From Granulosicoccus sp045110475 (GTDB lineage Bacteria; Pseudomonadota; Gammaproteobacteria; Granulosicoccales; Granulosicoccaceae), in the NCBI GenBank assembly GCA_045110475.1, contig JBGCGC010000050.1, positions 62,001-126,000 on the forward strand: a stretch of DNA of 64,000 bases, written 5' to 3'. Below, in pieces: positions 60,977-64,000 of the stretch. The notes under the pieces are model-generated. The model had not been told where the DNA came from. It made no database searches and saw nothing but the letters and a program-made list of their open reading frames with translations. The position numbers and the translations under genes are program-made. The stretch's first letter is position 1, and each line of letters starts with the position of its first letter.

Positions 60977-62077
60977 CTACCGGGTCTTGATGAGCGGGAC
61001 CAGTACGCGTTCAAGATGCTGGTGTTCGTTCAGTGTGCCAACACCAATTCGTATATAACGATCCTGTGGCGCTACCATGGGTTTTCTCATGAAAACGCCG
61101 CCATCTGCCAACGAGCCAATTAGCGCATTGGCAGTTTCCGCGTCACCCATGTCCACCGCAACGAAATTGGTGGCCGACTCCAGATAGTCCAAAGACAATG
61201 AATCGGCCAGTTCATATATGCGTTGCCGGCCGTGTTTGACAAGCTCGACCACCTTCGGGATAAAGGCATCATCCTTTATGGACGCCGCCGCCGCTATTTG
61301 TGCAAGACGATTGACACCAAAGTGATTTCTAATGCGGTTGAATCCAGCAATGATGTCCGTATGCGCAATAGCATAGCCTATGCGCATGCCGGCCATGCCA
61401 TAGGCTTTGGAAAACGTTCTGAATCGGATGAGCCTGGTGTCGGCAACGTCAATAGCGAGTGTTGGCATCTGATCCATGAACTCGACATAGGCTTCGTCCA
61501 GCATCAAAAGACAATCCTTCGGTATTTCTGTCAGCAGGTTTTCTATGGCACTCGGATGCAGGCTGGTACCCATTGGGTTGTCCGGGTTTGCCAGATAGAT
61601 CAGCCTTGCATGATGAGTATGCGCAGCATCTACCAGAGCAACTGGATCCTCATGATGATCCTTGTACGCAACACTGTGAATATTTGCACCAAATCCATTA
61701 GCGTGATAGTTAACTGTTGGATAAGCGCCACGGGAAGTCACAACCGAAGTGCCGGGCTCTATAAACATGCGAATGGTAAGTCCAAGCAACGAATCGATGC
61801 CAGAATCCACGCACACGTTGTCTATTTCTACGCCATGTTTTTTGGCTAGCAAGGTGCGTAGCTCATGGTTCTCTGGATCGGCGTACCAGCTACAGTCCAA
61901 AGTTTCAGCAGCATGTTGTATGGCCAGGCTTGCATTGGCACTGATGCCAAAGGCACTTTCGTTTGCCCCAAGCCGCGCGACAAACGTTTTTTGATACTTT
62001 CTTTCAAGAGTTTCCGGTCCAACGAAAGGTATGGTATCGGGTAGGGCTTTGACAACTGTGGAAAAAGGAATGGACAT
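60977..62077 (-). CDS. HisC-like class I/II aminotransferase
   Basis: A 366-residue PLP enzyme similar to histidinol-phosphate aminotransferase. VARLGANESAFGIS near 33, the YLANPDNPMGTSL cofactor loop, LLMLDEAYVEFMD with the aspartate, and RTFSKAYGMAGMRIGY with the Schiff-base lysine are present, as is IRIGVGT at the C-terminus. No other his gene is near, so a different amino acid or phosphonate-type substrate is possible. It follows the PhnP-like gene by 14 bases in the same direction. Confidence 0.87.
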   Translation of the reverse strand: MSIPFSTVVKALPDTIPFVGPETLERKYQKTFVARLGANESAFGISANASLAIQHAAETLDCSWYADPENHELRTLLAKKHGVEIDNVCVDSGIDSLLGLTIRMFIEPGTSVVTSRGAYPTVNYHANGFGANIHSVAYKDHHEDPVALVDAAHTHHARLIYLANPDNPMGTSLHPSAIENLLTEIPKDCLLMLDEAYVEFMDQMPTLAIDVADTRLIRFRTFSKAYGMAGMRIGYAIAHTDIIAGFNRIRNHFGVNRLAQIAAAASIKDDAFIPKVVELVKHGRQRIYELADSLSLDYLESATNFVAVDMGDAETANALIGSLADGGVFMRKPMVAPQDRYIRIGVGTLNEHQHLERVLVPLIKTR

Positions 62078-62091
62078 GAGATTGTTGGGGC

Positions 62092-62940
62092 TCAGGACGA
62101 GAGATTAACTTTCAGCCCATCAAAACCTGGTTCTACACCGGGTGGCAGCTTGCCTTTGATGGTTTGATAGTCAAGATCACCATGCATATTAGTAAGAATG
62201 GCTCGTTCGGGCTTAACCTGCTCGATAAAGGCAAGACACTCATCCACGTTCATATGGGAAGGGTGAGCGTTGAAACGCAAGGCATCAACAATGAGTACCT
62301 GGACATCAGAAAGCAGTGGCAGGGAATCAGGATGCGTTATGCGTTTCATGTCTGGCAGATAGACTGCGTTGTTAACGCGCACACCGAGCGCATTAATATC
62401 CCCGTGTTCCGCTATCAGTGTGTTGATGACCAATGCCCCACCGGGTCCGTCAATAGTGAATGGCTTGTGTGGTACAAGCAAGTGTTCAGTGCAAAAAGCG
62501 GGATAGCTTGATTGGGGTGCCTGATGAAAGCAGTAGCCGAATGGGGCCATGACCGTTTCACGCGTAGGCTCGTCCATCCAGACGTCGATAGGTCTGTGAA
62601 GGTTTATCGCCATCTGTCGTAGGTCATCCAGTCCAAAAATATGATCGGCATGCGAATGGGTTAGAACCACACCCTCAATGGACTTGACATCGGCTGTCAG
62701 AAGTTGTTCGCGTAAATCAGCCCCCGTGTCAACGACAACGGTTGTCTTGCCCTGCGCGGTGTTACGATCAAGCTGCTCGCTTTCAATCAGCAAAGAGCAA
62801 CGACGGCGGCGATTGCGAGGCTCGTCCGGATCACACGCTCCCCAGACGTTTCCCACACGTGGGACACCGCCTGAAGACCCGGTACCCATTAAGGTGAGGG
62901 TCAGTGTTTCATGAATAATCCTGGAGCTATTCTGGTGCAT
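62092..62940 (-). CDS. PhnP-like MBL-fold metallo-hydrolase
   Basis: A 282-residue metallo-beta-lactamase fold hydrolase. LMGTGSSGGVPRVGNVWGACDPDEPRNRRRRCSLLIE (about 17-53) is the PhnP/lipoate-like signature, VVLTHSHADHIFGLDDLR is the HxHxDH metal motif, and HPSHMNVDECL and LTNMHGDLDY give later ligands. PhnP is a cyclic phosphodiesterase. The first dozen residues (about MHQNSSRIIHE) are encoded by bases that match the end of the MITE-like element, so the annotated start may be a recent addition; an ATG inside the signature at residue 18 would be too late. Confidence 0.82.
   Translation of the reverse strand: MHQNSSRIIHETLTLTLMGTGSSGGVPRVGNVWGACDPDEPRNRRRRCSLLIESEQLDRNTAQGKTTVVVDTGADLREQLLTADVKSIEGVVLTHSHADHIFGLDDLRQMAINLHRPIDVWMDEPTRETVMAPFGYCFHQAPQSSYPAFCTEHLLVPHKPFTIDGPGGALVINTLIAEHGDINALGVRVNNAVYLPDMKRITHPDSLPLLSDVQVLIVDALRFNAHPSHMNVDECLAFIEQVKPERAILTNMHGDLDYQTIKGKLPPGVEPGFDGLKVNLSS
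62906..62924. repeat. solo copy of the MITE-like end sequence
   Basis: GTTTCATGAATAATCC (62906-62921) is identical to 16 bases of the inverted end at 51527-51694, and after one mismatch two more bases match. It lies within the first codons of the PhnP-like gene. A second end was not found nearby. Confidence 0.5.
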
Positions 62941-63047
62941 GGGTCAGAAAACGATATCAGAGGCCGATAGTCTACTATTAACCCTGACGAATGGAATTGC
63001 TTGACCTTCAATTTGGGTAAATCCACCACATAGCGCTGAAGTCGCAC

Positions 63048-63629
63048 TTATCTGCGAGCTTCAGCCTGCACGGAGAGGAAAACGAATTCTGGTGACAGGA
63101 CTTTGGTTACGGCATGCGTCAGCTCGGTGTCAATGCTCAGGCTGTCACCTTGCTCCAGCAACAGATTCTGGCGACCATAGGTAAAATACGCAGAGCCTTT
63201 GATGACATGAATCAGCAGCACACCATGCCCGACGTAACTCGGCGGCTCGCAACTCTGCGCAGTAATGGTCACCAGATGAGCTTCAAAGTTCAGATCACGC
63301 CGACGGTGCGCTGCCAGGTTGATGTAATGATGAACATGATCCCCCATCATACGAGTGGAGACAACGCCACTGCCTTTTTTTACGTGGGTGAAGTCTGTCC
63401 TGTCGGACACGATGTCGCGAAAGAGACTGGTCAGAGGGACTTCCAGTGCTGCGCTCAGTGCGCTCATTGTTGCAATAGAGGGTGACACCTGACCACTTTC
63501 TATGCGGCTGATCATCGCGGCAGAGATACCGGAAACCTCTGCAAGCTGTCTGGCAGATAACGAGCGATTTTCACGCAGGTCTCGTACTGCGTTTCCGATG
63601 AGGTGTTCAGAACCTTCGTGTTCAGTCAA
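63048..63629 (-). CDS. XRE family regulator with C-terminal cupin domain
   Basis: A 193-residue regulator. The helix-turn-helix is at about 12-68 (NRSLSARQLAEVSGISAAMISRIESGQVSPSIATMSALSAAL), and the cupin sensor at about 105-190 (VLLIHVIKGSAYFTYGRQNLLLEQGDSLSIDTELTHAV). This group often controls amino acid or polyamine transport and catabolism. It diverges from the ABC ATPase gene at the right window edge, which is a likely target. Confidence 0.9.
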   Translation of the reverse strand: MTEHEGSEHLIGNAVRDLRENRSLSARQLAEVSGISAAMISRIESGQVSPSIATMSALSAALEVPLTSLFRDIVSDRTDFTHVKKGSGVVSTRMMGDHVHHYINLAAHRRRDLNFEAHLVTITAQSCEPPSYVGHGVLLIHVIKGSAYFTYGRQNLLLEQGDSLSIDTELTHAVTKVLSPEFVFLSVQAEARR

Positions 63630-63903
63630 TGGATTGTGTCCCGTCTGATTCGTTGGATGTTGACGTGTTCAAGCTGTTGTACGAGAAAATTTAATAGGGA
63701 TGCGAGTCATTTTATAAAAATCCTGAAAGTGTCAACTACTTGCAGTGTATGCATATTATTGACTGATATTCAACGCAGTGGGCCCCACTGGATATGCGCG
63801 CAAGACTGGCGCTTGCCGTTACCTCACAGACGGTGTGAACCCTGACGGTCCGAGTTTTCACCCATCAACATCTTGATCGGGTATGACATGTTATCGTTGT
63901 CGT

Positions 63904-64000
63904 ATGGTGAAAGCGCAAGCGCAAGCGGCTGTTATCGAGGCAGCGGGTCTGGACAAATACTATGGAAAGTTTCAGGCACTCAGAAATATCAACTTGACCG
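63904..64000 (+). CDS. start of an ABC transporter ATP-binding protein gene
   Basis: From the ATG at 63904 the frame reads an Ala-rich start (VKAQAQAAVIEAAGLDKYYG) and then KFQALRNINLT, which is the usual first strand of polar amino acid or related importer ATPases (the LxKxYGxxxALxxIxLxV pattern). The window ends before Walker A. The frame is too short to support a substrate. It is divergent from the XRE-cupin gene. Confidence 0.75.
   Translation, partial: MVKAQAQAAVIEAAGLDKYYGKFQALRNINLT

Noticed and set aside
61223..61849. 208-codon open frame antisense to the HisC-like gene
   Set aside because: The sense frame carries every aminotransferase motif; the antisense frame has no ribosome site or recognisable domain.
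1..64000. CRISPR arrays, rRNA genes, tRNA genes, prophage or integron
   Set aside because: I looked for regular repeats, cloverleaf-like segments and phage or integrase motifs and found none that I could support by eye.

Overview
The window looks like about 64 kb of chromosome from a heterotrophic, probably marine, Gram-negative proteobacterium. The base composition is mixed (roughly half G+C by eye, not computed). It carries three TRAP solute-binding proteins, two of them with complete transporters, a TRK-C-type SLC13 carrier, the helicase HrpB, a monomeric NADP isocitrate dehydrogenase, an outer-membrane barrel protein and many small catabolic operons. A gammaproteobacterium with a roseobacter-like metabolic repertoire (for example a Granulosicoccus relative) would fit, but this is a guess. 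I saw no rRNA, tRNA, CRISPR array, phage module or intact insertion sequence.

Region 1 (1-12.65 kb) is the standout. It is an apparently complete D-apiose degradation locus: an ABC sugar importer, D-apiose dehydrogenase (apsD-like), the lactonase apnL (cut by the left window edge), D-apionate oxidoisomerase (apnO-like), the DUF1537 kinase oiaK and a RuBisCO-like protein (oiaX or oiaT type). With them are a FadR-type GntR regulator and a secreted DUF4832-type TIM-barrel protein that could release apiose from a glycan. The two divergent promoter regions share an 11-base motif that is a good operator candidate.

Region 2 (12.7-23.5 kb) holds a Tat-exported nicotinamidase, a wrecked Bcr/CflA exporter, a secreted CotH-like protein, an LtaS-like membrane sulfatase with an FkbM methyltransferase, a CoA transferase/racemase, a barrel protein and an AlkD-like repair protein.

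Region 3 (23.6-34.2 kb) has an orphan TRAP binding protein, an M20 peptidase, a cysteate sulfo-lyase-like enzyme with an Asp/Glu-family racemase and a convergent CysH-type reductase, an FAD oxidoreductase, and an operon of a SnoaL-like protein, a polysaccharide deacetylase and a sulfatase.

Region 4 (34.6-46.4 kb) has a 2-hydroxyacid dehydrogenase, a Tat-signal 2-oxoacid-type TRAP transporter followed by an amidase, a SAF-domain dehydrogenase, and a second TRAP transporter preceded by a DUF1445 gene whose N-terminus is interrupted by a TAG codon.

Region 5 (46.6-64 kb) has hrpB, isocitrate dehydrogenase, a 168-bp palindromic MITE-like element, a decayed GlxA-type AraC regulator beside a DJ-1/PfpI gene, a class V aminotransferase, an alpha/beta hydrolase fused to a membrane domain, aspartate dehydrogenase, a BtuF-like protein, an SLC13/TrkA-C carrier, an EamA exporter, a HisC-like aminotransferase, a PhnP-like metallo-hydrolase, an XRE-cupin regulator and the start of an ABC ATPase gene.
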